In this document: positions 1 to 12,148 of the stretch, one piece after another | Layout of the letters: every line of letters starts with the position of its first letter | How positions within the stretch are numbered: position 1 is the stretch's first letter | Source of the DNA: Glandiceps talaboti | Lineage: Eukaryota; Hemichordata; Enteropneusta; Spengelidae | DNA length: 64,000 nt | Reading direction: 5' to 3' | Assembly: GCF_964340395.1 (NCBI RefSeq) | Contig: NC_135558.1 | Location: 22,913,564-22,977,563, forward strand | Position numbers and translations under genes: made by a program | Notes under the pieces: model-generated | Database searches by the model: none | Told to the model about the DNA's origin: nothing | What the model saw: only the letters and a program-made list of their open reading frames with translations

Positions 1-1953
1 ATAAACTTTATTGTAACCTTAGCTATATTACCAGATATCAGTACAATACAAAATACCAAAAAACTACCTAAGAAAAATGTTTGTATTGACCTCACACACA
101 TCGGAAATCGGAGATGCGAGATATTATGGAAGTATTCTGGAAGTACAAATTAAAGCAAGCTCAGATTGCCATGCTTTGGTGATTGTTACGTGTATATGCT
201 ACTTGTGAAGTTTATTTTGAACCGAGATTTCCTGATTCAGTCAAAATACGGCCCAATATGTAAACCACGATAAAAAAAAATTGTCATCCAGAGTTCGCGC
301 TAGTGCTCACCACAGTCGCAAAATGTGAATAAAATTCCTAACTGGCGAAAAAAAATGATAACGTTGTCGCCACGGTGGCGATTGTATAATTTGCTGCTGT
401 CAATGAAAGTTTTCAGAGCCTCGTCCGCCCTATTCGCGATCGTATCATTCCACGGTCATTCCATCGGTCACCTTTTTATAATGCGTTCCCTGGAACGTGT
501 TCTCGCCAACATTGGCGTCAAAATCCCCAGTATGGTGCGTCTTTTCCAAATTTGATACACACGACATGCATCCATGTACAGATGTACACAAAATACATTA
601 CAAATGTTTACAAATTACATGCATGCTGTACATGTCATTCTTCCGCACATGGTATACACGTACACACACTGTGACACAGCTTGTACTTCCAAAATGTCAC
701 AATAAAATTTATATACAACAATATTGTACATGGTGATTTAATGTTATCTTTCTGGGCTTTCGATTTTCCATGGTAATCACTCTCTGGAAATATATGCGCC
801 CCGGCCCTTCTCGGTACAGAGTACAGTGCTATGGACACGGCACTGCAGTACTTACACACACTAAGTTCCAACTTCCATGACATGAATGACAGCGTTAACT
901 TTCAATTTGACAGAGACACTTTTTATGTTGCTGAAGAGAACTGTTAACTTGGTATATACCTAGAGATTTGTTTATTCTTCAAGTTCAACGATGCCTTAAA
1001 AATTATGTGTGTGAACCATGCTCACGCAACGCCTTGAGAACATGTACTAATTTACGTAATGCCTTCGAGCTTGTAGGAAAGCTCAAAAAGAAAGTTGAAG
1101 TTTTAGTGAGAATGAAATGGTGACGTGACAGTTTGAATTTATCTGAGTGAAGTTTTCAGCATAGACCGTCTGCCGTTGTGGTCGTCTAGACTCTATTTGA
1201 TCATCTCTTCGCCCATGAATGGAAGGGGCTTTGCCGTAATGGCTGTCACGTTAACTAGTCTGTTAATTAGTAACCAATCAAGTGGATAGATAATGATAAC
1301 AGCACATAGTTTCTAAACTCTCCAAGATGTACTCTCCACGTCAGGAAATGGCCATGGAGCACATGAAACTGTTTATATGTTTTCCATACGTTGGGTCATA
1401 TTCAAATTTTACAGGTCACACTGCACTAAGAGGTTTAGCTGATAATTACAAGGCAGAACTGTGACTGCACTTCAAAGCAATAAGTTATAACCAAATATTT
1501 GCTAACAATAAACCCATGCCAATCTTGTTTCTATTCACATAACAAATGTAGACTGTGTGGCTAATAAGATGCCTCTGTGGCTAAAAAAAATGTGTATTTT
1601 TCACCACAAATGAAGATTGTGGCTATTAGTTTTAAAATCTTAGCGCTAACTCTGGTCATCTATCTAAAGATTTTGGTGTGTTCAAATGTCTGTAATGATG
1701 TGTCAGCTTACATTTGACTGACTCGTGTGTGATCTGAGCATGCACGAATTTGACACTGCGTATATTTTGCATAATCCTCTGTCAATCATCTTTATAGTTG
1801 TATGCAAATATCATGAGTTTATAGTGATAAAATAGGGCTTCTTTAGCGTTTTGACCTTTAAATTCTTGTTTCTTTTTATTTCACAGCTTTCTAGTTTTTC
1901 CTTTGTTCATAACAACTATTTCTCAGTTGATTGATGGCTGAATGGGTCTGTTC
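1..1953. other. No confident gene; AT-rich intergenic DNA
   Basis: I see no exon or repeat I can name here. The stretch 320-540 is richer in CpG than its surroundings and holds a short + strand reading frame (about 325-555) that runs into a possible splice donor (ATG-GTGCGT near 534-540). It could be a first exon or promoter-proximal DNA, but the peptide matches nothing I recognise. Transcript data would be needed to call it. Confidence 0.3.
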
Positions 1954-3120
1954 TCAGTTTAATGGAAAAATTGTGTATCTCTTTTCATACAAGAAAGATT
2001 TTTTATGTACCATGTTTGCTTTCTGGTTTTCTTTTTGTTTTTTTATTTTTTTAAAGATGCATTTTTTTAGACTTTTACCAGCTGCCTCGTGATAGATGTC
2101 TGATAACATAATGCCAGCCTGATCAACTGACTTCTTAGAATTATCAAAATGTTCTCTCTCAAAGTTCTTAGTCAGACTTACCTCCTGGCTCTGTAATGCA
2201 TTGTAGAAATAATATTTTGAGTTTGTATCCCATATGTATGAAAAGTTGGATTGACAATAGTTATTCAAGTCATCTGCTGTAGAGTAAGGTGTAACTTTAC
2301 CATCTTGTAGTATGTTAGTCTGCAATGTAAATATCATTTGGCAATGGTCAGATAAAACCTATTTCAGTGGCTGAACACAGAAAACAGTTGACCAATCCTA
2401 TTGAACAGACTATGACTGACAATGGTATAGTCTACTGTACTATTACCTTTTGTTTGGTGACATTGAAATTTACCCATAGTCACCAGGGCAACGACCATTT
2501 AGAATTACAATTTCTGAGGAGTCAATACACAGATAAAGAAGTAATTCACCGTATTGTTTTTTTTTTGTAATGTCCTGTTACTGTCTTGGTTTAAAAGTCT
2601 ATGGAAGCTGCTGATGAGTAATAGTTCAGGTTGGGATGAATCACCGTATCATTATCCATTTTAGTATGGGCATTGAAATCACCTATCTGGATGATCTGTC
2701 CTAACTTAGAATATTTTATAACATCTTTTTCTAGTAGCTGATACAAATTTGCGTCTTTCCATTTGAAGATGCTGGAGCCTTGAGGACTCATATACAAACT
2801 AAACAAAAATATTTTCGTCTAGATTAAAAATGTTTTTATCAAGAAGGGTCCAAATAAATTCCGCAGCTGCTTTCCATTTGCCTTATTCCATGTTGATATA
2901 ATTATGCTTCTGTAATAGAATGCCAACTCCACCAGAGTGTGCACAAGCGTTTTTATGTTTTTTCTTTCTATATGAATGAAAGTAGCTGTATTTAGGGATT
3001 TCGATCTCAGAGTCAATGCTCATTTTTGTTTCAACAAAACTGATAAAATCAAAATTGTTCACAGTATTTAAGAAGTTTTTATCATTAAGTTTGCGTTCAA
3101 GGCTACATATATATTCCATG
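1954..3120 (-). mobile_element. LINE (non-LTR retrotransposon) endonuclease remnant
   Basis: Read right to left on the - strand, three open blocks match the apurinic-type endonuclease of LINE ORF2 proteins. Block 1 (about 3119-2883) has the N-terminal pattern ERKLNDKNF, then FDFISFVETKM, then SGGVGILL. Block 2 (2806-2591) has a conserved IIQIGDFNAHT motif, which carries catalytic Asp and Asn residues in this family. Block 3 (2349-1954) begins with SDHCQ, the C-terminal SDH catalytic motif, and runs on about 125 residues into the linker before reverse transcriptase. The blocks lie in different frames with stops between 2350 and 2590, so it is dead. No reverse transcriptase follows on the left. 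That is odd, because LINE copies normally lose the 5' (endonuclease) end rather than the 3' end. The clade (CR1/L2-like) is not certain. Confidence 0.72.
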
Positions 3121-4588
3121 TGGAAAACTTCAGCATGGTTTTACCAGCTGGTTGTATGTTACTCACAGTCTTCTCCCTGAACAAGGAAACAGGGGCGCAG
3201 TGCCCTCTAGTAAATTCTTGGTGCCTCCTTGCAAGTTTTGACAAAAAAAAATGAATTGAATATTTTTTTTCAACAAATGGGGCAAAACAAATTACTTCTC
3301 TTACAGTTTTGCTACGATCTCATGGTCGCCATTTTGGAAAGTCAAATATCTCGGTAAAGCGGCTACTAATGTCAAACTTTGTGCGAATCACATTCATACA
3401 TACTTTTCTCAAATTTGTCATTCATTCTATAGCTTTCAAACAGTCAACATGTCTTCTCTTCTCCTCTGAGGAGAACAGAAGTTACTCAGCTGTTATGCGT
3501 AAAGACAAAGTTATCTTCACCCTTATGTGTTGGACTTTTGTTTGTTTTGGTAGTGGTATGGTGATGATGCAATTAAGCTTTTGAAAATGGATTTCATTTT
3601 GTAGTAAACACTACAACTGTCTTGAAACATCTTGAAAATTGCTGCAATTTTTTTATTTTGTTTTGTTACACTCTCAGCATTTGTGTTAAAAAGAGCTATT
3701 TGAGCATTGCCAACTATTTAGGACAAACTATTAAAAAACTAATTTTTTGACACAGGTAAAGTTGGCTTAATTCTGTCACTATTTAAACATTAAGATATCA
3801 AAAACGCACTTTGACACTTCAGTTGTGTTGAAATTCACATGATTAAAGTGGGTTAAAATGGCTAAAAAAAGTGCCACCAAAAGCCACCATTTCAAGATGC
3901 AAATTTCAACCCCAGAGTGTTGCGCGCTTTTAGTGCTTTGCTCTGCTCAGCAAGAATTACCCCCTCTTGTGACAAAATCCTGGGGAGAACACTGCACTGC
4001 CTCATACTAACAGTTTTCAGATGAGAATAAAGACAAAGGCACAAAAAACAAAACACAAAACCAACAAAGCAAATCAAAAAAGAATTACGTATTTAAAAAG
4101 GGTATATTTGTATGTACCACGGTTTTGACCCACCCAACTTTTTCAACTCATGTAGACTTTTGAGTCTTGATTTTTAAAGCATTATGTAGAGATATGACCC
4201 ACCTCTTTGAATACACTTATGACTTTTGACCCCATATGAACAAGGTTGTTTCCATAGGTTGTTTAGGTCATCTTTATCAGAGGTAGATGCCCCTCTCCCT
4301 GGCCCTGGGCAGCCAATGAACTAGCGGTGATTAAAGCATGTATATGTAACATGAAAGTGTATCAAAAGTGTTCAAAACTCATGACATTTGACCCCTTTTG
4401 CTGGCTAAAATGTAGACTATTGACCCCTATTATTTGAATTTTTGTAAAGTTTGTGGTTGTAATATTTGTCCACCAGGGTACATGTGTACCCATTGCCCAC
4501 CAGTATACCCCCCCCCCCTCCCCCACCCCCGGAATTCTTGCCATCAACCAATTGTGAATGATTGACTTGTGACACTGCTAGGATCTTA
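3121..4588. other. Intergenic, no gene seen
   Basis: Both strands contain only short reading frames without recognisable domains. A C-rich run sits at about 4507-4530. Confidence 0.5.
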
Positions 4589-5290
4589 GGGCCTAGTTAC
4601 AGGATGCAACTCGACGAGCAGTGCACCAATGAATTGCATCATGTACTCGCTCCGTCATAGGGTCTTGTGATGTCACTAGGTGTGTAGCAAGGAAACCGAC
4701 ATGTCAGTTTTTCTGCGACTTGTCGCAAGTTGCTTCATGAGTTGCACCATGTAACCACATCATTGTGTCGCAAGTAATAACCTTTGACATATACAATGTA
4801 CCGATGTGTTAAATGACGTTCAATGTTATGGCCGCCATGTTTTTAGTGTAAACATTCTATTTGGAAAGTCTTTTTGATTTATCACCATGATTACCACTTA
4901 TCAATAGTATACAACGTCTATGAATGCTTGATCTCTGCTGAATATCATTTTATTTCCAACTTGAATGCAAGTAGTGACGTCGGAAGGATCACCATCGCCA
5001 TAAACAAACTTTCAATTGAATATGGTTTTACTATCGATACCTCAACAAATTTTCAGTCATTTTATTGGTAAATATTAGCAATTTTATGGCATTTCTACCA
5101 AATTCATGCAACTAGAAGACTTGACCTCTATGACCTGTAACTTTTATATATCTACGCAAGTACAGCAGTTAGCTCTTGCGACTTGCGACTTACCATGCAA
5201 CTAGTTGCTTCGTGTATGCGTTCTGTTGCAGTTGCTAGCCTTATCGCATGCAACGAATTGCTTCGTGAGTTGCATCGTGTAACTGGGCCT
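4589..5290. mobile_element. Non-autonomous PIF/Harbinger-like DNA transposon (MITE)
   Basis: The ends are inverted copies of each other. The left end reads GGGCCTAGTTACAGGATGCA, and the right end, reverse-complemented, reads AGGCCCAGTTACACGATGCA and continues into CAACTC. The 702-bp element is flanked on both sides by TTA (4586-4588 and 5291-5293). A 3-bp TTA/TAA target duplication with GGCC-type terminal repeats is typical of PIF/Harbinger elements. Inside there are further inverted GCAACT/AGTTGC blocks and no transposase frame, so it would depend on an enzyme supplied elsewhere. Confidence 0.72.
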
Positions 5291-6843
5291 TTATACTATA
5301 GACGTGAAAACATAACTGATACAAACTAAACTGAATGAGAGGGTTATTCCCATACAGAGAGGTCTACAGTGTTTGCTGTCCAAATGAGTCATTTTCAGGA
5401 AAGAATCCCTAGACATGGGTCAATTTATGAATCATCGGTCTATAACTTTGGCAACAACCTCATGCTTTAGAAAAATTCCCACGCAGCATCAGAAAAAGGT
5501 GACCAAGTGGAAGATTTTCCTCAAAAAGTCCCTAACAATGTGTCTTCATTTTGCCTTATACATCATACATGGGTCGATGTTTTCAGCATGGGCGGCACAC
5601 CCCTGTCTAAAAATTTTCAAAATACCCTTAAATTTGGAAATTGCCCTTATTTCTAATTCCTTTATTGCAGTGTATATTATTAGAAAATGACTTGGCCACT
5701 TGATGTTATGCATTCACTTGTTCATAATTCTGTTCATAAATGTTAAGTTTAATAATGGCACTGACTCAAACTCCCCTCTCTTCATTGAGCAAACTGGTAA
5801 TTTTAGTGAAAATGTTTTTAAACAGGTTTGAATAATGAAATGTGATGAATGTCCTCGATTTCAAAATGGAAATTAAAAAATGTCATCAAAAAGTTTTCTG
5901 TACTACAACTGTTTCAGAACTAGATACTAGTAATTCAATTCACTTACTACTGGCTATGTTGTCCACCTTATGATATTTGCTGATAAAATTTTACTCAAAG
6001 TATATAGTCACTCAATGAGGATACTCAATTTAATCCTGACTTTCTCTAAAGTGATAGTTGTTTGTACACAAGTTAATACTGTTTGGGAAAGACAGGATTC
6101 CATATGACTTGGGGAAGATGTAAAATCTAATTTTCCTGATAGCTTTGCACACACTGTGTCTGTACTATACAAGTCCTGGCTAGAGTAAGTAGCCCTTTAG
6201 TAGATCATCATAAAACAAGTTTTTTTTTTTATATTTATAAGATTTTATTGGTAACTTCAGTTGTTTACAATATAAGTTGCTCTTGTTTTACATAATAAGA
6301 TGGTGTATTGTTATCCATTTGTTACAGTGCCTTTCAAGTTTGTCTTTGTTAACAGCTATAATATACTCACAGTGATAAATGTATTTCACATGGTTCAAGT
6401 ATAGTGCAAAGTGCGGTTTCAAGTTTTGTGTTTCTAATTTAGTTTATCAATCATTCATATTAATATATTCTCCAAGAATCCCGGGTGATATTGTGTTCAC
6501 CTTGGAATATATTCCATTCTTGGTAATTTATGGCGTAAAACAAAAATTTAGCAAGACAAAAGGAGGTTTCATGTATTAAACTTGGTGACAGTCATGGATA
6601 TCAGAGAAAAAGTGAAAGACAAACACATTTTTTTTTTATGATAAGAAGACATGTAGTTCATACCAAACTATATAGTCCAGTCAAAATAAGGTTTGACCCA
6701 GACATCATTGCAACAGAAATTATTTTTAGTGCATCTTACTCGAATTTTATGCTGAACAACATATCATAAGGCTAGAAAAATAAGTGTTGGAACATGGGGA
6801 AAATAAGATTTATATTAATTCCCAATCTTTTTTCTTTTTTCTA
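5291..6843. other. Intergenic, no gene seen
   Basis: AT-rich sequence with short reading frames only. Nothing resembles a known protein, and no clear repeat structure was seen. Confidence 0.5.
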
Positions 6844-6946
6844 CATTCAGCCAGAAAATACTTGTGACCGAAGGGTTGTCGCTACCCATTTAGCTAGTAC
6901 TTGAAGTGACAAAGCCCCTTAGGTCACTCTTATTTTCCTTGAATGA
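6844..6946. repeat. Short inverted-repeat (hairpin) element, copy 1
   Basis: The left arm begins CATTCAGCCAGAAAATACTT and continues GTGACCGAAGG. The right arm, reverse-complemented, reads CATTCAAGGAAAATAAGAGT followed by GACCTAAGG. The arms fold on each other around a loop of about 40 bases. A second member of the family lies at 62172-62268. Confidence 0.6.
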
Positions 6947-7060
6947 AGAAAGAAAAATAGTGGGGGGGGGGGGGGTGACATCTAAGTACATATAATAATG
7001 ACACTTTTCCTTGGTATTTATTTCTCTAATCAGAAACATATTTATCATTTTGTTTTTCAG

Positions 7061-7167
7061 TCAGAGGAAGTGGTGGTGGTTAGTCGTCAACCAATGAACC
7101 AGGAAGAAATTGCTGCAGGGCATGAAGGAGTGATTGAAATGGACATCAACAGTAGAAAACCACTCAG
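7061..7167 (+). CDS. KIF3B-like exon: N-terminal beta-1 strand of motor domain
   Basis: The exon follows a pyrimidine tract and TTTTTCAG acceptor and ends AG|GTAAAA. It begins SEEVVVVSRQPMNQEE, matching the SESVRVVVRCRPMNGKE start of KIF3B with the nucleotide-pocket RCRP changed to SRQP. It ends in phase 2 (two bases, AG). The next recognised exon supplies one base, so the frame continues. The upstream exon with the start codon was not identified. Confidence 0.75.
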
Positions 7168-8401
7168 GTAAAAAAATGATGTTTGCAAACCCACCAATTT
7201 AATGTTTGAATTAGACCAATTCATATATACTCAGACAATATAACAACCTTATGATAATATGCCTCATCTTATGTCAACAGTGCAGATACATAACCGCAAC
7301 TTCACCTGGGACTACTTTGCATCTAAAGCCTTCAAACATTCTGATAAAATGAGTTCTAATCCTGTGTCCAAAAACATGTATTGGAAAAACAGTTCACAGA
7401 GATTTATTTGACCCATACTTTAATTCTGGCAACATATTATTATTTGCCAGCAGTTGAGTATAATATTTACAAATTACTAGGAAGTTTGGTTTCTTTGAAG
7501 GAACATGTACATCTTGTGTGCCTCATGTCTATAAGTTTGTATACATCGTGACTGTCTGGTAACTACCCCTTGCTTGCTGTCTATGAATCTGTGATTTTCA
7601 GGGACAATGAGTGCTCCATACAATAGATAATCACAGAATATGTATAATGTTTTGGCATAAAATCACCATCACTGAGGGGTTTATGTATGAATTCAATTGT
7701 TTGTCTGCCAATGAAGAGCTGAACATGTTTTTTGTTTCTGAACGACATCTGTTCAAAATTATACGAGCAATTAGTAAGTTAAACATACATGTACATGACA
7801 AATATGAGCTTCATTACACAATAGTTTATGAAATATCACTTTAAAATGACAACAAGTTCTGAAAATACAAGTACAATAAATGAATGATTTACAGAAAATA
7901 GAATTATAGTAAAATTCACCAATGGTAAGTTGCACCTCATCTCTTATGGGGTCAACAATTTCCATTGTGACTTCTTCCCCATTGTAAAGAAAAGTATTAC
8001 CACCTATCAGCTATGATGACCTACAGCATGAGGTATCAATTATACCACATGTAAAGATGAACATAATCAGTGTTTTTAAATCGGTAAACGTTCTGGGGTT
8101 CACGATCAATTTATTAAATTTTTGTATGTGGCCATGGTCAATGTGAAACAACAGCAAACACGTACAAATGTAAAATGCTTTGAAAATCGTGTTTCAACTA
8201 ATGAAGGCAATTTTTTACAAAACAAAGATAGTTGATGACGGTACCGCACCACACCACTGAACTGAGGCCAGCCACAAATCAGAACTAGTTTTACCACCAT
8301 TGATTATATGCAGAAAACTTGCCATGTACCATCATTTTATTAGTCCCTGTCGGACGAATAGATTGGGTTCCGTCTGTCCATCCGTCCGTCCGTCTGCAGC
8401 C
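7168..8401 (+). other. Intron, left part
   Basis: Intronic AT-rich sequence with no recognisable exon. The KIF3B block containing TFTFDAVYD, expected between the beta-1 and P-loop exons, could not be found here or in the following repeat. Confidence 0.5.
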
Positions 8402-9262
8402 GTTTCGTGGAGATGCCTAGACCGATTTATTCAAACTTGGTACAGGGGCAACATACAATGGCATACATATATGCACGTCAATTTGTTTCATGATACGATC
8501 CAATCTGGCCACCTAGCAGCCATTTTGTTTGCAAATTTTCCCTGTCTAAAGCCATAACTCAGACATGCTTGAACAGATCTCATTCAAAGTTGGTATTAGG
8601 ACAGTGTTCTATGACATACATATGCATATTCATTGTTGTCATGTTACAATCCAATATGGCCGCCTGGCAGCCATTTTATTTGTGAATTTTCCATGTCCAA
8701 AGCCATAACTCAGACATGCTTGAACAGATCTCATTCAAAGTTGGTATTTGGACAGTGTTCTATAACATACATGTGCATATCCATTTTCATCGTGATACGA
8801 TCCAATATGGCTGCCTGGCAGCCATTTTGTTTTCAAATTTTCCATGTCCAAAGCCATAACTCAGACATGCTTGAGCAGATCTCATTCAAAGTTGGTATTA
8901 GGACAGTGTTCTATGACATACATGCGCATATTCATTGTTGTTGTGATGCGATCCAATATGGCTGCCTGGCAGCCATTTTGTTTGCGAATTTTCCATGTTC
9001 AAAGCCATAACTCAGACATGCTTGAACAGATCTCATTCAAAGTTGGAATTAGGACAGTCTTCTATGACATACATGTGCATATTCATTGTTGTTGTGATAC
9101 TATCCAATATGGCCGCCTGGCAGCCATTTTGTTTGTGATTTTTCTATGTCCAAAGCCATAACTTAGACATGCTTGAACAGATCTCATTCAAAGTTGGTAT
9201 TAGGACAGTGTTCTATGACATACCGGTACATGTGCATATCCATTTTCGTCGTGATACGATCC
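8402..9262. repeat. Intronic tandem repeat, 151-bp unit, about 5-6 copies
   Basis: The string GCCATAACTCAGACATGC (one copy reads CTTAG) recurs at 8551, 8702, 8853, 9004 and 9155, a strict 151-bp spacing. Each unit also carries CATTCAAAGTTGG, GACAGTGTTCTA (one copy GACAGTCTTCTA) and an ATGGCNGCCTGGCAGCC block. The array starts after a GTCCGTCC-rich lead (8375-8400) and stops at a C run (9261-9270). Reading frames across it are a by-product of periodicity. Confidence 0.9.
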
Positions 9263-9503
9263 CCCCCCCCATACCTGACCTTTCCTTTATTGTTGTAGGC
9301 ATGTTCCATGTCCAACAAGCAGACACAACATATCTAAGTCTGTTTGATTTAGGTTCACAAGTGTTGTTGCGTGATCAGAGTAGTGATAATTCCTTAAAAC
9401 CCAATCACAGCGGGGACTATGTCATTCTCAATGACTTGTTTTGATAGTTATACATGCGGATGTACATGCCTGAATCATTTCTCTATTTAAATGAATTTTT
9501 CAG

Positions 9504-9628
9504 TATTATACAAAGAGGATCGTACGACGACAGATTCCGTGTTGTAGTCGACTCTGTACTAGAGGACTTTAATGTTACAATATCTTCATACGGACAGATT
9601 GGTATGGGCAAGACGTTTACTATGGAAG
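9504..9628 (+). CDS. KIF3B-like exon: P-loop (Walker A)
   Basis: Acceptor TTTTTCAG, donor GAAG|GTCAGT. The peptide contains [10 protein letters not shown] followed by [15 protein letters not shown]. This is the kinesin nucleotide-binding loop, normally AYGQTGTGKTYTMEG. The Walker A core GxxxxGKT is kept, but both invariant threonines of GQTGTGKT are replaced (Ile, Met). The exon enters with one base completing the codon from 7167 and leaves in phase 1, matching the next exon. Confidence 0.85.
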
Positions 9629-10082
9629 GTCAGTTATTTAACATATCAATTATTTGTTGAATTAAATGGTGGGATCGTCTTTGCTTATGTCAGGACCTTT
9701 CAGGAGAATATGTAAGTCTGTATAATATGTAATGTTCCAGTTTCTAGTACATAGCTTAGTTTTGTGAGTTCTTGCTACTGTTTTTATTAATCAGTAACAA
9801 ATTGTAAAGAGGTAACTATTAATCAGAATGATTGAATAAATTTCATAAAGATGTTTGATGCATTTTTTTTCAAGACTCATAAAAGTTAATTTAAAAAAAA
9901 AAATAGCAAAAAGGTTGCATTTTGCAAATTTACCTTAATCTTGAATTGATGTGTTAAACTCCAAGTTTAACTTGTAGTTGTCAAGATAATGTCAAATATT
10001 GAGAACGAATACAAAATGCTCAAAATTATCTGAGCAATGGTAATTGTAAACTTACATGTACATGTATGATATCATGTTTCAG

Positions 10083-10291
10083 GTGTATGGAGTGATCCAG
10101 ACCTCCGAGATTTGATTCCAGATTCCTTTGACCACAAATGTACACACATATCCCAGTCAGAAAATCCACAGTATTTAGTGAGAGCATCATACTTGGAGAT
10201 CTATCAGGACAAGATCAGTGATTTGCTTTCCAAAGTCCAGAAGGAAAGGTTAGAATTGAAAAAACGACCAGATCCTGGTGTTTATGTTATG
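10083..10291 (+). CDS. KIF3B-like exon: loop 5 to beta-5 region
   Basis: Acceptor ATGTTTCAG, donor ATG|GTGAGT. Encodes [41 protein letters not shown] and [16 protein letters not shown]. This is close to full-length colinear agreement with KIF3B ([51 protein letters not shown]). It is the best conserved exon, and it leaves in phase 0. Confidence 0.9.
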
Positions 10292-10755
10292 GTGAGTATT
10301 TAGAGTAAAATAGTTTAACTTTTCAACTTGCAAACTGCACTAGCTGCAAGTGGGACATTATTGTTTGATATCAGGATCATGTTTGTTCATCGATTTTAGG
10401 GTACAAACCCAAACATCAGTTTGATGGGATTCATTGTAATATCATAAATGTATACATACATTTACCCATAGTTTGTTCAATATTGTTGAAAGTGTATGTT
10501 ACGAGTACGAAAGTCATTACTTCCGGCAAAACATCTTTAAAAAAACCAACATTTCCTGTTTCAGCTAGTGTAGATTTAACATTGCGATTATCATGGCGTT
10601 CAAAGGTGTAAAACCAAAGTATATGTAGCTATAAAGTCATATTTATATGCATTATTATCTGTTTAAAAATGCTTAAATTGAAAAATCATAACTTTAGTAT
10701 TTGATTGATTTATGTAATGTTATTTGTTCTCACTGTTTCTTTCATTTATTTACAG

Positions 10756-10835
10756 GATCTCATCTCGTTTGATACAAAAAGTGTGACAGAAATTGAACAT
10801 GTGGTGAATGTAGGTAATCAGAACAGAACTGTTGG
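10756..10835 (+). CDS. KIF3B-like exon: alpha-3 / before switch I
   Basis: Acceptor TTTACAG, donor TTGG|GTAAGC. Encodes [20 protein letters not shown] and then NQNRTVG, matching KIF3B [29 protein letters not shown]. It ends with two bases of the glycine codon that is completed by any of the four downstream switch I exon copies. Confidence 0.88.
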
Positions 10836-11290
10836 GTAAGCTTCTTGTTATTCTCATTGAATTATAAGCATGAATTTGATCTTTGTTGTTTCACATTGTG
10901 TTGTCTAGAAAAACAATAATCAAGTAGTTTTTGTTAGCACAACTAAACTGATAAGGTTCAGTAGTACATGAGGCATGGTTAAGTGTCTATGTCTCTGTCT
11001 ATCTCTGCCTGTCTGTCTGTCTATATGTCTGTGGATGTGTGTAAACAACTTAAAGTCAAATACTGCTGAAATGATAAGGTTCAGTAGAGCTAAAGGCATT
11101 GCTAAGTGTCTGTCTGTGTGGATGTGTGGAAACAACTTAAAGTCAAATACTGCTGAACAGATAAGGTTCAGTAGTGCGAAAGGTATCACTATCTGTGTCT
11201 GTCTGTCTGTCTGTGGATGTGTGGAAACAACTTAAAGTCAAATACTGCTGAACACATAAGGTTCAGTAGTGCTATAGGCATCACTAAGTG

Positions 11291-11329
<39 letters not shown>

Positions 11330-12148
11330 GATTTAGGTAAAAAAATGTGGTTTTTGGTAAAAAAATCTTAAGCTAAAAAATATAGCTGTATAGCAGCATA
11401 TGTCACAGGTTTCGAGATGTTCCGCCTGCATGCACACATCAAGTTGTAGATGATGGGATACGTGAAAGTAGGTCAAATTCCATCCTCAAATTTGGGGAAA
11501 AAATTTTGGTCTCATAGTTACCTATTCCACCAAATACCATGTGAGATATTTAGAGGTTGGTCAAAGATCATCCCCCATTTTTTTGAGGGGAGGGGGGATG
11601 AAATTGGTTCTATAGTACACCATTTAAACCAAAAACTGCATCCCCAGCCCTATTGGGTTGCCTAGAATTAGACATGTGCATAATAATTAAATTCTAAGGT
11701 CAAAGGTCATCCCCTATTTTGAGGGAAATATTTGGTCCCATAGTTACCCACATTCCACAAAATACCCGGTCTACACATGTTGTACACCAGGGATCAGCGA
11801 GCATGTAATTGATTTATCGATTGATTTGTCATTAGGTTGAATGATTAATCGATTAAATGATTGATCCAGACAGTCAGACACTGACTTTGCCAATTGCCTA
11901 TAGCATTTCTGAACATTTAATTATCATATCAGTTCAGTTGTGCTAAAAAGAGCTGTCTGGCAGGCAGAGCTATATTAAAAGTTAGTCCTGCACCAAGAGC
12001 ATAATCGTGTTTAGTACCTGTAAATCCCTGTAGCTCCACTGATAACATAAAGTAATTGTAATCCAATAATGTTTGCATTAGCCATTATGGTTAAAAGAGA
12101 TATAAAGACAATATAATAATTTAAAATGAACGTTCATTTTTTTTTCAG

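Noticed and set aside
325-736. Two overlapping frames near the left edge as genes
   Set aside because: No recognisable domain. The only support is local CpG richness and a possible donor, so it is mentioned only as an unassigned region.
8633-9161. Overlapping + strand frames of 105-125 residues as genes
   Set aside because: They are shadows of the 151-bp array. Frames shift every unit because 151 is not a multiple of three.
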